In this document: positions 1 to 8,352 of the stretch, piece after piece
How the letters are laid out: every line of letters begins with the position of its first letter
Numbering within the stretch: position 1 is the stretch's first letter
Notes under the pieces: model-generated
Databases searched by the model: none
The model's input: only the letters and a program-made list of their open reading frames with translations
Told to the model about the DNA's origin: nothing
Source of the DNA: Kitasatospora sp. MAA4
GTDB taxonomy: Bacteria; Actinomycetota; Actinomycetes; Streptomycetales; Streptomycetaceae
Direction of reading: 5' to 3'
Assembly (NCBI RefSeq): GCF_029893355.1
Contig: NZ_JARZAI010000001.1
Location: 310,001 to 374,000, forward strand
DNA: 64,000 bases
Program-made: the position numbers and the translations under genes

Positions 1-1647
1 GTTCACCACGGCGACCACGCTGGAGTAGAGCACCACGTAGCTCACGTTCATCAGCACCGTGCGGATGTTCTTCACCCCCAGCGCCGCACTGGCCAGTTCG
101 CCGGTGGAGTACCGGCGGAAGAAGGGGGCCGGCAGGCGCAGCAGCCGATCCCAGACCGCGGCCTGGAGGTTGGCTTCGAAGCGGCCCCCGACGCGCAGCA
201 GCGCCAGGTTCTCCAGCACCGCGAAGACCGCCGACGCGAGGGCGGCTATCAGCGTCAGGACGCACAACTGCACGATGAGGTTGCTCTGGGCGTTCGGGAC
301 GAACGTTCCCAGGATCAACCCGGTGCTGATCGGCACCGTCGTGCCGACCGCGACCGCGACCAGCGCGAAGGTGATCAGGTTGCGGATGTCCCGCCCGCTG
401 CCCTTCAGGCCGAACAGGATCAGCCGCCCTGTGCTGATCGGCCGTTCGGGCAGTGGCGGGTAGAACAGCACCCCGGTGTCGTCGAAGTCCGCCGCCGTCT
501 GCTCGCGCACCGGGCTCTTCTCACCGGTGACCGGATCCCAGGCCACGTACCGTCCGCGCCTCCAGACGAACGCCACCGGGTCGAACGAGTCGCAGCGGCG
601 GCCGACGAACGGTCCGATGTTCGTGCGCCACCAGCGCTCGTCCAGACTCACCGCGCGGATCCGGAAGCGCGAGCGCACGGCGATCGCCTCGATCGGACCC
701 ATCCTGCCGCCGGCCGCGGAGCCGGTCGCCGGCAGGATGGGGATGCCCAGCTCGTCGGCCACGATGCGGCAGGCCGCTTCGGTGGAGTCCTCGGTGTGGA
801 CGGGTCCGCTGCGCGAGACGTGCTCGGCCGGGTCGAGCACCGCTTGCAGCACGCGGTTGGCCTTGTCGGTCACCGCGTCGTCCATCTCGCGCACGGCTCG
901 GACCCGGGACTCGGCCTGCTCCACCTCGGCGGCGATCACCCGGTCGGCCATCCGCAGCATGCGCTCGTTCACCGCGGCCAGGCGCTCCCACAACCGGCCG
1001 TCGGCCAGCAGGTCGCCGGTCGAGCAGGTCCTGAACGAGGCCGAGGGCCCGCCGCGGACGGAGCTGCCCTCACCGACCACGAACGTGTCGCCGCGGGAGA
1101 GCCACTCGCCGCTGGTGGCCGTTCCCACCCACAGCCGACCGGTGAGGACCTCGACCCAGAGCAGTCCCGCGGCTGAACGCCCGCATTCCCCTTCCGGCAG
1201 TTCACCCCGGCCTCCGAGGAGCAGGTGCTCCCGGGCTGCCGCCTGCTCGGCGACGAAGCCCAGCAGGCCTTCGAGCCCGGCGTCGACACCGCGGGCGAAC
1301 GCCTCACCCGCGTCACCGCTCAGGAAGCCTGCCAGGTCCGCGGCATCCAGTCGCAGGACGCGCGAGCCGTGGACGGCCCGCAGGACCGGAACGCTGGAGG
1401 GGCACGACGGCGGCGCGGCGATGACGGCGCCCGGGGTGAAACGGCTGACGTAGTGCCACGGACCGCCCTCAGCGGCCTCTACGGCGAACAGGTCGACCGC
1501 TCCGTCGGTCACCAGCCACAGGGAGTCCTGGCCGGCCAACCGCACATGTCCCGCACTGAAGTCGACCTCGGCGCCGATCCCGGCGGGCGGTAGCCAGGCC
1601 GCCGCGACCGCCGGCAGCCGCTCTGGCCTGGAGGATGTCGTGCTCAT
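1..1647 (-). CDS. NHLP-type bacteriocin export ABC transporter permease/ATPase (partial, C-terminus off the window)
   Basis: The first 549 residues of a second ABC exporter subunit are visible; the rest lies left of the window. The N-terminal 400 residues are soluble and include a cyclic-nucleotide-binding-like region and a stretch with FDPVAFVWRRGRYVAWDPVTG, as in the permease/ATPase partner of NHLP export systems, whose peptidase region has lost its active site. Membrane segments start near residue 425 (ILFGLKGSGRDIRNLITFAL) and include the usual LAPFFRRYSTGELASA-type coupling region. The ATG lies three bases after the stop of the peptidase-bearing exporter, so the two are translationally coupled and probably form a heterodimer. 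NHLP exporters release and secrete peptides with nitrile-hydratase-like or Nif11-like leaders. The family is clear; the ATPase domain is unseen. Confidence 0.88.
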   Translation of the reverse strand, partial: MSTTSSRPERLPAVAAAWLPPAGIGAEVDFSAGHVRLAGQDSLWLVTDGAVDLFAVEAAEGGPWHYVSRFTPGAVIAAPPSCPSSVPVLRAVHGSRVLRLDAADLAGFLSGDAGEAFARGVDAGLEGLLGFVAEQAAAREHLLLGGRGELPEGECGRSAAGLLWVEVLTGRLWVGTATSGEWLSRGDTFVVGEGSSVRGGPSASFRTCSTGDLLADGRLWERLAAVNERMLRMADRVIAAEVEQAESRVRAVREMDDAVTDKANRVLQAVLDPAEHVSRSGPVHTEDSTEAACRIVADELGIPILPATGSAAGGRMGPIEAIAVRSRFRIRAVSLDERWWRTNIGPFVGRRCDSFDPVAFVWRRGRYVAWDPVTGEKSPVREQTAADFDDTGVLFYPPLPERPISTGRLILFGLKGSGRDIRNLITFALVAVAVGTTVPISTGLILGTFVPNAQSNLIVQLCVLTLIAALASAVFAVLENLALLRVGGRFEANLQAAVWDRLLRLPAPFFRRYSTGELASAALGVKNIRTVLMNVSYVVLYSSVVAVVN

Positions 1648-1650
1648 GCG

Positions 1651-3858
1651 TCAGTGCTCCCTGATGAGCTGGGCGTAGGCGCCACCGGCGGCGCACAGGT
1701 CGTCGTGCGTCCCGCGCTCGACCACGTCGCCCCGGCTCAGCACGACGATCTCGTCGCTGTCGCGAATGGTGCTCAAGCGGTGGGCCACGACGACCGTGGC
1801 GCAGCCGTGGCGGCGGATGTTGTTCATGATCAGGAGTTCCGTCTCGGCGTCCAGGGCGCTGGTCGCCTCGTCCAGGACGAGCAGGCGCGGCTTGCGGACC
1901 AGCGCTCTGGCGATCTCCAGGCGCTGGCGCTGCCCGCCCGAGAAGTTGCGGCCGTCCTCCTCCACCCGGGCGTAGATGCCGCCCGGACGCGAGGACACCA
2001 CGTCGTACACCGCGGCGTCCCGGAGTGCGGCGATGACCTGCTCATCGGAGATGGAGGTGTCCCACAGCGTGATGTTGTCCCGCACGGTCCCCTCGAACAG
2101 GAAGACGTCCTGGTCGACGAAGCCCACCGAGGCGCTGAGCACCTCCGGCGCGATGCCGTCGCGGGGGCGGCCGTCGATGTCCACCGAGCCCTCCCAGGGC
2201 CGGTACAGGCCCGAGATCAGGCGCACCGCGGTGGACTTGCCGCTCCCCGAGCCGCCGACCAGCGCGATCTGCCGGCCGGGGCCCACCGAGAAGGAGAACT
2301 CGCTGACCAGCGGAGCATCCAGCGGGTTGTAGCCGAAGGTGACCGCGTCGAAGGTCAGGTTGCCGGCGAGTCGCCCTGCCGGGCCGTCGGAGGCGGCCGG
2401 GCGTGCTTCCGGTTGGTAGTTCTCCACGTCGCGCAGCCGGGTGACCTGCACGGCGAAGTCCTGGACACGCTGCGCCACGGCGATCAGCTGGGCGATCGGG
2501 CTGACGAAGGCCGAGACCAGGGCCTGGAAGGCGACGAGCAGACCCACCGTCAGATTCCCCTGCACCGCCTGGAGGCCGCCGACCAGCAGCAGCAGAGAGG
2601 TGGTGACGGACGCCAGAGTGGGAGCGACCACGGCCATCACGGCACTCGGCACGCCGATCTTCTGCTGCCCGGTGACGACGACGGACTGTTCCTTGGCCCA
2701 GCGCCGGAAGAAGGCGTTCTCGCCGCCGGTGGCCTTCATGGTCTCGATGAGCTGCAAGCCGCTGTACGAGGTGATCAGCAGCTGCGCCTCGTCGGTGGCC
2801 AGCCGGCTGACCCCGCCGGCCCTGATCCGGGCCACCGTGCGCAGGGCCACGATGTTGAGCAGGGACAGCGTCACGCTCAGCATCGTCAGCCAGGGGTCGT
2901 AGGACCACAGCAGACCGGCGTAGAGCACGATGACCAGCGCGTTGACCAGCGTGCTCGACAGGTCGTTGGACAGGGTCACGGCGACCTGGTCGTTGGACTG
3001 CATGCGATTGCTGATGTCCGCCGGACTGCGCTGGACGAAGAAGTTGATGGGCAGTTTGAGGACGTGGCGCAGGAAGCGGGTGCTGTTGATCGTCGCGTTC
3101 GAGATGCGCAGGCGCAGCAGGAACGACTGGCGCAGGAAGGTGAGCACCCCCGTCACCATGACGGTCGCGATCATCAGGCCGAAGAACGGCATGAGGAACG
3201 AGCTGTCGCCGCCCAGCAGGATGGCGTTGATGAACGCCCGGGTGAGGGCCGGATACGCCACGCCGACGACCGCGAGCAGCACGCTGACGTAGGTGCTCAG
3301 GGCGAGCAGGCCCCCGCTCCCGCGCAGCCGGGTCGGCATGCTCGCGAGGACGCCGGGGCGCCGGCCGCCGGTGCTGAACCCTTCGCCCGGCGACATGGTG
3401 AGGACCACGCCGGTGAAACTCTCGTTGAAGTCCGCGAGGTTGACGACCCGCGGGCCGCTGCCGGGGTCGTTGAGGTAGACGACGTCCTTGCCCAGGCGCC
3501 GTCCGAACCCGTTGAGGACCACGAAGTGGTTGAACTCCCAGAACAGGATCGCCGGGGGCGCCAACTTCGACAGCGCCTCGGTGTCCATCCGGCGTCCGAC
3601 CGCCGTCATGCCGTAGCGTCGCGCCGCCTTGAGGACGTTCGAGGCCTTCGAGCCGTCCCGCGAGACTCCGCAGGCTACCCGCAGCTCCTCCAGCGGCACG
3701 TAGCGCTTGTGGTGGGCGAGGACCATGGCGAGGCTGGCGGCCCCGCATTCCAGTGCTTCCATCTGGAAGATCACCGGTGGCTTGACGCGGCGTGCCGGAC
3801 GGCGCCTCAGCCGCTCCCGCACCTTCGACATCCTGCCGGTGCTTGTGAGTTCGGACAT
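1651..3858 (-). CDS. NHLP-family bacteriocin export ABC transporter with N-terminal C39 peptidase
   Basis: A 735-residue fused peptidase-permease-ATPase. Residues 29-150 are a C39 peptidase with the catalytic Cys in ALECGAAS (about C38), His in FNHFVVLNGF and Asp in YLNDPGSG, the triad that cuts precursors after a Gly-Gly. Six membrane helices follow (about 180-450). The C-terminal ATPase has Walker A GGSGSGKST (about 533), signature FSGGQRQRLEIARAL and LVLDEATSALD. It abuts the adaptor gene upstream (stop and start adjacent) and the second ABC gene downstream. The peptidase implies that the GG-leader precursors of this cluster are cut and exported here, so the exported parts would be only four to six residues long. 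Assignment to the NHLM/NHLP peptidase-permease-ATPase family is by architecture and context. Confidence 0.93.
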   Translation of the reverse strand: MSELTSTGRMSKVRERLRRRPARRVKPPVIFQMEALECGAASLAMVLAHHKRYVPLEELRVACGVSRDGSKASNVLKAARRYGMTAVGRRMDTEALSKLAPPAILFWEFNHFVVLNGFGRRLGKDVVYLNDPGSGPRVVNLADFNESFTGVVLTMSPGEGFSTGGRRPGVLASMPTRLRGSGGLLALSTYVSVLLAVVGVAYPALTRAFINAILLGGDSSFLMPFFGLMIATVMVTGVLTFLRQSFLLRLRISNATINSTRFLRHVLKLPINFFVQRSPADISNRMQSNDQVAVTLSNDLSSTLVNALVIVLYAGLLWSYDPWLTMLSVTLSLLNIVALRTVARIRAGGVSRLATDEAQLLITSYSGLQLIETMKATGGENAFFRRWAKEQSVVVTGQQKIGVPSAVMAVVAPTLASVTTSLLLLVGGLQAVQGNLTVGLLVAFQALVSAFVSPIAQLIAVAQRVQDFAVQVTRLRDVENYQPEARPAASDGPAGRLAGNLTFDAVTFGYNPLDAPLVSEFSFSVGPGRQIALVGGSGSGKSTAVRLISGLYRPWEGSVDIDGRPRDGIAPEVLSASVGFVDQDVFLFEGTVRDNITLWDTSISDEQVIAALRDAAVYDVVSSRPGGIYARVEEDGRNFSGGQRQRLEIARALVRKPRLLVLDEATSALDAETELLIMNNIRRHGCATVVVAHRLSTIRDSDEIVVLSRGDVVERGTHDDLCAAGGAYAQLIREH

Positions 3859-4665
3859 CTACGACAACACCCAGCTCATCGGCTTGGCCGAGGGCAGGTG
3901 CACCGAAGCGCTCACCAGCGTGCGGGAATCGATCAGATAGGGCGGGCCGGTGCGGGTGGACCACCGGAACCCGCTCGTCGTCCCCGGTGTGGTCAGCAAC
4001 TGCACGACCACCTGCATCGGTTGACCCTGGCCGGAGAACTGCCTGGCCAGTTGGTCGTCGCCGAGGAAGCTCGATATCTGCCCCTCGGTCTGGGAGAACT
4101 GACTGAGGGACTGGACGACACCGCGCAGCACCCCGTACTGCTGCGCCGGAGCGGACCGCAGATCGAGGTCCACGCTGCTGCCCTGGGAGATCAGCCCGGC
4201 ACTGCTCGTCGGTACGTACAGCACCGCGACGAGCGGATCGCTCGGGCCGCTGGTGCGCTCGACCACGGCGAGGCTGGTGCCCGCCGTGACCACCTGGCCG
4301 ACCTGCGCCAGGATCGCCGTGGTGCGTCCGCCGCTGAAGGCGCGCACAGTCTGCAGCGTCGAGTCGACCTGGACGGTGAACAGCGGAGCCTGCGCCGGGA
4401 AGGTCGTGCCCTGCTGGGCGAACACCCCGGTGATCTGCCCGGAGACCGGGCTGTCCAGGGTGTAACTGCCCTCACCGTAGGTGAGGATGCCGGGGACGGT
4501 GACCTGACGCGGTATGGACCCGGTGAACGCCCACAGCGTGCCGAGGGCGACGAGTACGGTGACCATGAGCAGCGCGACCAGGCTGCGTGGCTTGGCCAGC
4601 GTGGCCGCTGTACCGAGGTCGGTGGTGGACTGGAGCTTGGCGAGAGCCTGCTCACGGAACTGCAC
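3859..4665 (-). CDS. HlyD-like membrane-fusion/adaptor protein of the NHLP exporter
   Basis: A 268-residue protein with one N-terminal membrane helix (SLVALLMVTVLVALGTLWAF), then a biotinyl-lipoyl-like half (VPGILTYGEGSYTLDSPVSG with Q-I-T-G-V after it) and a second half-hammerhead (AILAQVGQVVTAGTSLAVV), the arrangement of HlyD/NHLM secretion proteins. It would bridge the ABC exporter to the cell exterior. The GTG start was chosen because an AAAGGAGGG ribosome site sits seven bases upstream and the protein then begins with a conserved-looking cytoplasmic segment. Its stop is immediately followed by the ATG of the peptidase-bearing exporter, so the three export genes form one operon. Confidence 0.85.
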   Translation of the reverse strand: MQFREQALAKLQSTTDLGTAATLAKPRSLVALLMVTVLVALGTLWAFTGSIPRQVTVPGILTYGEGSYTLDSPVSGQITGVFAQQGTTFPAQAPLFTVQVDSTLQTVRAFSGGRTTAILAQVGQVVTAGTSLAVVERTSGPSDPLVAVLYVPTSSAGLISQGSSVDLDLRSAPAQQYGVLRGVVQSLSQFSQTEGQISSFLGDDQLARQFSGQGQPMQVVVQLLTTPGTTSGFRWSTRTGPPYLIDSRTLVSASVHLPSAKPMSWVLS

Positions 4666-4700
4666 GGGTGGCCCTCCTTTCCTGGATGAATGGTGTTCTG

Positions 4701-5249
4701 TCAGACGGACTGGAGGCTGCCGGCCGTCGAATACGCCTCGACCAGCGACTTCTCGGTGTGGCGAAGCGCCCGGACCACGTCCGCGACCGTGCTGCTCAGG
4801 TCGCGGCGCACCGAGAGGTCCGGACGGATCAGCCGCAACTGGGCCCCCACGTCGTCGCGGCGCACGTAGCCGGGCTCGGTGCCGACGGCGATCGGCTTGT
4901 ACGTCGCGGCGGCGACACCGAGTTCGTAGAGCGCGATCGGCTGCTCGGGCGCCTTCTCGTTGCCCTGGGGAAACCAGAAGAGGACCACGTCGGACGCTCG
5001 AAGGGCATCGTGCTCCCAGCGCACCAACTCGTGGCTGAACGCGCAGGCGGAGACGACCCGGCTGGGGCTGAACACGGTCACCGGGCGATCGGTCCCCACC
5101 CGTCTCCACTGGTCGGCGAGCGCCTCGATCGCCGACTGCCGCCAGTCGGGGCAGTTGCGCATGCCGCCGGCCAGGAACACCGTCAGCGCGTCCGGTGCGG
5201 ACGGGACTTCCTCCAGCGATCCGATGACCTGGAGAGGCGATCCGTTCAC
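4701..5249 (-). CDS. nucleoside 2-deoxyribosyltransferase-like protein
   Basis: 182 residues. The N-terminal FLAGGMRNCPDWRQ, the central WEHDALRASDVVLFWFP and the PIALYELGVAAA segment match the pattern of nucleoside 2-deoxyribosyltransferase-fold proteins (the Nuc_deoxyrib_tr_2 type), which cleave or transfer N-glycosidic bonds of nucleotides or related compounds. The GTG start overlaps the stop of the PaaK-like gene in a GTGA overlap, so the two are translated together. Its job in the peptide cluster is unknown. Inference: it could process a nucleotide or NAD-like by-product or donor used by the adenylate-forming enzyme. Family call is fairly firm, role is not. Confidence 0.7.
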   Translation of the reverse strand: MNGSPLQVIGSLEEVPSAPDALTVFLAGGMRNCPDWRQSAIEALADQWRRVGTDRPVTVFSPSRVVSACAFSHELVRWEHDALRASDVVLFWFPQGNEKAPEQPIALYELGVAAATYKPIAVGTEPGYVRRDDVGAQLRLIRPDLSVRRDLSSTVADVVRALRHTEKSLVEAYSTAGSLQSV

Positions 5250-6643
5250 ACTGTCACCGGGCCGGTGTAGGCGTCGCTCCGGACTCCGGAGCGCAGGTAG
5301 CCGGTGCCCTCCATGGCGCCGGGCGCGACCTCGAGCCGTTGGACGACGGGGTTGCGTTTGCCCTGGCCGCTGAGCACGAACGTGCCGGTGGTGGACAGCT
5401 CGAGGCGAAATCCCCGGCCGTCGCGGAAGTACCCGGCGAGGTCGCGATTGATGGACTCGACGCACCGGCCGGCTTCCCCGGTCGCGGGCGGCACGATGAG
5501 TTGCAGGACGCCCGGGCGCTCCTGGAGGACCTGGAAGTCCGCCAGCCCCGCGTTGGACAGTGCGGCCAGCAGTGCGTAGGGGGAGTAGACGCGGCCGTCG
5601 CCGCCCACCAGGGTCGCCTTCGCCCGGCCGACCAGCGAGTCGACCGCCGTCCCGGGCAGACCGCAGCCGCAGAGCGTCGGCGGGGAGCACAGATCGCCCG
5701 TGACGTAGCGGATCACCGGCATCACCCGGGTGAGGAGTCCGGTCAGGACGACGCTCCTCAGCGCCTGGTCATCGTGGTAGGGCAGCAGCTCGGGGGTGAC
5801 GAAGTCGTCCTGGAAGTGCAGGTTCCCCTGTCGGCACTCCCAGGCCGCGGTGCCGGTCTCGGAAGTCACGTAGACCATCGTCACAGGGCACTGGAAGGCC
5901 TCCTCGATCATCCGGCGCCCCTCCTCGGCCAGATGCTCGTACGAGGCCACCACGGCTCGCGGCCGCACGCGGACTCCCCGGTCCAGGCAGTACCGCGCCA
6001 GGCTCACCAGCCGACTCGAGGTACCGACGATCCGGTCGACGGGGAAGGCCCCGACGACCGCCGCGTAGGTCTCCACGATGGCGGGGGAGGACGGATCGAA
6101 GCCCCGCAGGTTGCATCGGACGTACGGACGGGGCAGGTAGCCCGCCTCGACCAGCGGGGTTCCCTCGAAGTGGAGCCCCAGGTTCAGTTCGGTGCCGGTG
6201 TCGGGCAGCCCGAGGTAGCGATTGAGCCGCTCGGCGATCACCAGGGTGGACAGTCCGCCGGTCTCCGTGGTCGAGAGCAGCCGCACCGGCTGGCCGGTGC
6301 TCCCACTGGTCTCGTGGATGAAGTAGCGGCCTGCTTCCATCCGACCGGTCTCGTCCCTGCTGATCGAGTCGATGAATCGATCGTGCAGATCCGACTTGCG
6401 GGTCAGCGGGAAATCCCTGAGCGCCGGCTTCGGGTGGTCCTGCAACGGCCGGTAACGGGGTACGGTCGTGCGGGCGTGGGCCAGGATCCGGTCAAGTCGT
6501 TCGGCGGCCTTCGCGCTGTCGAACTCGACGAGCTCCTCGATCTCCGCCCGCTTCTGCGCGTAACGGGCCGAGCGCAGGAAGCGGTTCAGCTTCTCGCCGA
6601 TTTCCGCCACTTCACGCTGTGCGTCGGACAAATTGTTCTGCAT
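5246..6643 (-). CDS. PaaK/CapK-family adenylate-forming enzyme
   Basis: 465 residues, shaped like phenylacetate-CoA ligase: helical N-terminus, ATP-binding loop HETSGSTGQP (about residues 111-120), the mid-domain SETGTAAWEC, the YVTGDLC...CGCGLPG segment and a C-terminal GKRNPVV lysine motif expected for the adenylation half-reaction. Such enzymes activate a carboxylate as an acyl-adenylate. The start was placed at ATG with an upstream AGGAGGGG. It lies just after precursor 1 and a strong hairpin, and overlaps the deoxyribosyltransferase-like gene. A second copy, broken by a stop codon, lies near 17.1-18.5 kb. Inference: it may activate a peptide carboxylate or a small acid that is attached to the short core. 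No acyl-carrier or amide-bond-forming partner was recognised. Confidence 0.82.
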   Translation of the reverse strand: MQNNLSDAQREVAEIGEKLNRFLRSARYAQKRAEIEELVEFDSAKAAERLDRILAHARTTVPRYRPLQDHPKPALRDFPLTRKSDLHDRFIDSISRDETGRMEAGRYFIHETSGSTGQPVRLLSTTETGGLSTLVIAERLNRYLGLPDTGTELNLGLHFEGTPLVEAGYLPRPYVRCNLRGFDPSSPAIVETYAAVVGAFPVDRIVGTSSRLVSLARYCLDRGVRVRPRAVVASYEHLAEEGRRMIEEAFQCPVTMVYVTSETGTAAWECRQGNLHFQDDFVTPELLPYHDDQALRSVVLTGLLTRVMPVIRYVTGDLCSPPTLCGCGLPGTAVDSLVGRAKATLVGGDGRVYSPYALLAALSNAGLADFQVLQERPGVLQLIVPPATGEAGRCVESINRDLAGYFRDGRGFRLELSTTGTFVLSGQGKRNPVVQRLEVAPGAMEGTGYLRSGVRSDAYTGPVTV

Positions 6644-6681
6644 CACGGGCAACCCCTCCTGGCCGGTGCCGGACAGTCCCA

Positions 6682-6738
6682 CCTGCCGTGCGGCCGCGTT
6701 TCGAGCCCGGGGCCCGGAACGCGGCCGGAAACGGCAGG
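6682..6738 (-). terminator. stem-loop between precursor 1 and the PaaK-like gene (attenuator)
   Basis: Arms CGGCCGCGTT/AACGCGGCCG (10 bp) and outer arms CCTGCCG/CGGCAGG (7 bp) enclose a GC-rich loop that is itself partly palindromic. It begins two bases after the precursor stop codon and has no T-tract. This is the usual place for a partial terminator that lets the precursor be made in excess of the downstream enzymes. Confidence 0.65.
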
Positions 6739-6739
6739 G

Positions 6740-6850
6740 TCAGATCACGCCGGGCCCCTCGCCGCCGGCGATGCCCTCCAGGTCCTCGTCCCGGAACTCG
6801 TCATCCGCGATGACGTCGGCCGTCGGGTTCAGGTTTTCCTTCTCGCCCAT
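6740..6850 (-). CDS. RiPP precursor peptide 1, double-glycine leader with six-residue core
   Basis: A 36-residue peptide with an AGGAGGA ribosome site seven bases before ATG. It is acidic and ends DEFRDEDLEGIAGGEGPGVI. The DEDLEGIAGG stretch is a classic double-glycine leader end (ELxxIxGG type), matched by precursor 2 (DEDLEAISGG) across the cluster. Cutting after GG by the C39 peptidase encoded downstream would free EGPGVI. There is no Cys, Ser or Thr after the GG, so lanthionine or azole chemistry on the core is ruled out. The flanking flavin monooxygenases, adenylate-forming enzyme and exporter suggest oxidation and carboxylate chemistry on Glu or on the C-terminal Val-Ile. The gene is real by ribosome site, leader and context; the product is unknown. 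Confidence 0.8.
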   Translation of the reverse strand: MGEKENLNPTADVIADDEFRDEDLEGIAGGEGPGVI

Positions 6851-7021
6851 CGAAAATCCTCCTGCTCGTCGCGAAACACCGATAAATGATGTCGGAGAGA
6901 ACTCTCGGCTCCGCTCGGTGATGTCGTTGACGATATTTCCGGGCGACGGAGTCCGGCAACCTCTGCGGTGAATTGCCACCAAGGTGCGCAGGGCATCGCC
7001 GCACGTTTGCAGCGATCGGTG

Positions 7022-8329
7022 TCATCGAGCTCGATTCGTGCTTTCCGGCAGGCCGAGATTGCCCCGGAGTGTGTCGGACTCGTACTCCGCGGGGAGAACT
7101 CCGCGGGACTGGAGTTCGGGCACCACGTGCTCCACAAAGCTGTCCAGCCCGCCGGGGGCCTGGTCGGGGACGATGATGTAACCGTCGCAGGCGTCTGCCT
7201 CCACCTGCTCGATCATCGCGGTCGCGATGTCGGCCGGGGTCCCCGCCAGGGCCTTCGTATCCGTGACCAGCGCGACGAGCTGTCGGATCGACAGCTTCCT
7301 GGACTCCGCGACCTGTCGGAGGAACGCCGCGCGGTCGGCTCGCCGCTGTGCGTCCGCGCCGGTCGGTCGTCCGGCGATGAACGCCGAGCCGTCCGGGTCC
7401 GGGTCGATGTCGGGCAACGGACCCTCGGGGTCGTAGCCGGAGAGATCACACCCCCAGAGCTCCTCCAGGTAGTAGATCGCCATTTCCGGCGTCACGATGT
7501 CCAGACGCCTCATCCGGGCCAGTTCCTCGGCGTCCGCCCGTGACTGCCCGACCACGTAGGTGATCGCCGGCATGATCTTCAGCTGCCCCGGGTCGCGGCC
7601 GTGGCGCGCGAGCCTGCCCTTGACGTCGGCGTAGAACTCGCGGCCGGCGCGGCCCTTCTTCCTGCTGTAGATGACTTCCGCGTGGGCGGCGGCGAACTCC
7701 CTTCCCTGCTCCGAGTCCCCGGCCTGCATCAGGACCGGCTCGATGCCGTCGCACGCGGTGGCAGCGTGCCCCTCGGCGTGGAAGTGGCGTCCCTGGTGGG
7801 CCAACGGCACGCTGTCCGGTGTTCCGCCGGCGCGCCATATCGAGCGGCACAACTGGACGAACTCGGCGGCGCGCTCGTAGCGTTGGGCATGAGGGAGGAA
7901 GCCGCCGCGACGGAAGTTCTGCCCGATCCAGGCATCCGACGTCGTCACGGCGTTCCAGCCCACCCGCCCGTCCGAGAGATGGTTGACGGTGGCGAGCTGG
8001 CGCGCGATGTCGTAGGGCTCGTTGAACGTGGTGTTGACGGTGGCCACCAGGCCCAGCCTGTCCGTGACGGCCGCGACGGCGGAGATGATCGTCAGCAGAT
8101 CGTGCCGACCGGCCACGCCGATCTCGGTCACCTCGCCGTCCCGCTCGGGCAGGCGGAGATCGTCGGCGAGCAGCAGGTAGTCGAACCGGCCGCGCTGGGC
8201 GGTCCGGGCCAGGCCGGCGATCGCGGCGAAGTCGATCTGGCTGCCCGGCAGGCCGCCCTTCCACACCGTCGTGGTGGGATTGACCGGGAAGAGAACGCCC
8301 AGATGGACTCGGCGCCGTCCAACGTTCAC
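7022..8329 (-). CDS. LLM-class flavin-dependent monooxygenase, NtaA/SnaA/DszA type (copy A1)
   Basis: 435 residues from a GTG with AAGGAAG upstream. The fold markers are the N-terminal strand HLGVLFPVNP, TIGL-type segment RLGLVATVNTTFNEPYDIAR, DGRVGWNAVTTSD and MQAGDSEQGREFAAAHAEV, all typical of the long reduced-flavin-dependent monooxygenases of the NtaA/SnaA/DszA family. These use FMNH2 supplied by a reductase; no reductase was seen here. It is the last of four monooxygenase genes in a row and is most like the third one (9415-10704), while the second and fourth resemble one another, so a two-gene unit has been duplicated. Likely substrate is the precursor peptide or a product of the cluster, by context only. 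Confidence 0.85.
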   Translation of the reverse strand: MNVGRRRVHLGVLFPVNPTTTVWKGGLPGSQIDFAAIAGLARTAQRGRFDYLLLADDLRLPERDGEVTEIGVAGRHDLLTIISAVAAVTDRLGLVATVNTTFNEPYDIARQLATVNHLSDGRVGWNAVTTSDAWIGQNFRRGGFLPHAQRYERAAEFVQLCRSIWRAGGTPDSVPLAHQGRHFHAEGHAATACDGIEPVLMQAGDSEQGREFAAAHAEVIYSRKKGRAGREFYADVKGRLARHGRDPGQLKIMPAITYVVGQSRADAEELARMRRLDIVTPEMAIYYLEELWGCDLSGYDPEGPLPDIDPDPDGSAFIAGRPTGADAQRRADRAAFLRQVAESRKLSIRQLVALVTDTKALAGTPADIATAMIEQVEADACDGYIIVPDQAPGGLDSFVEHVVPELQSRGVLPAEYESDTLRGNLGLPESTNRAR

Positions 8330-8352
8330 TGCGGGCTTCCTTTACTGAGGGG

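Noticed and set aside
1654..4689. A 1011-codon forward frame
   Set aside because: It is antisense to the exporter and adaptor genes, rich in Asp/His/Arg/Gln, with no domain and no ribosome site. Strong C39, ABC and HlyD motifs lie on the other strand.
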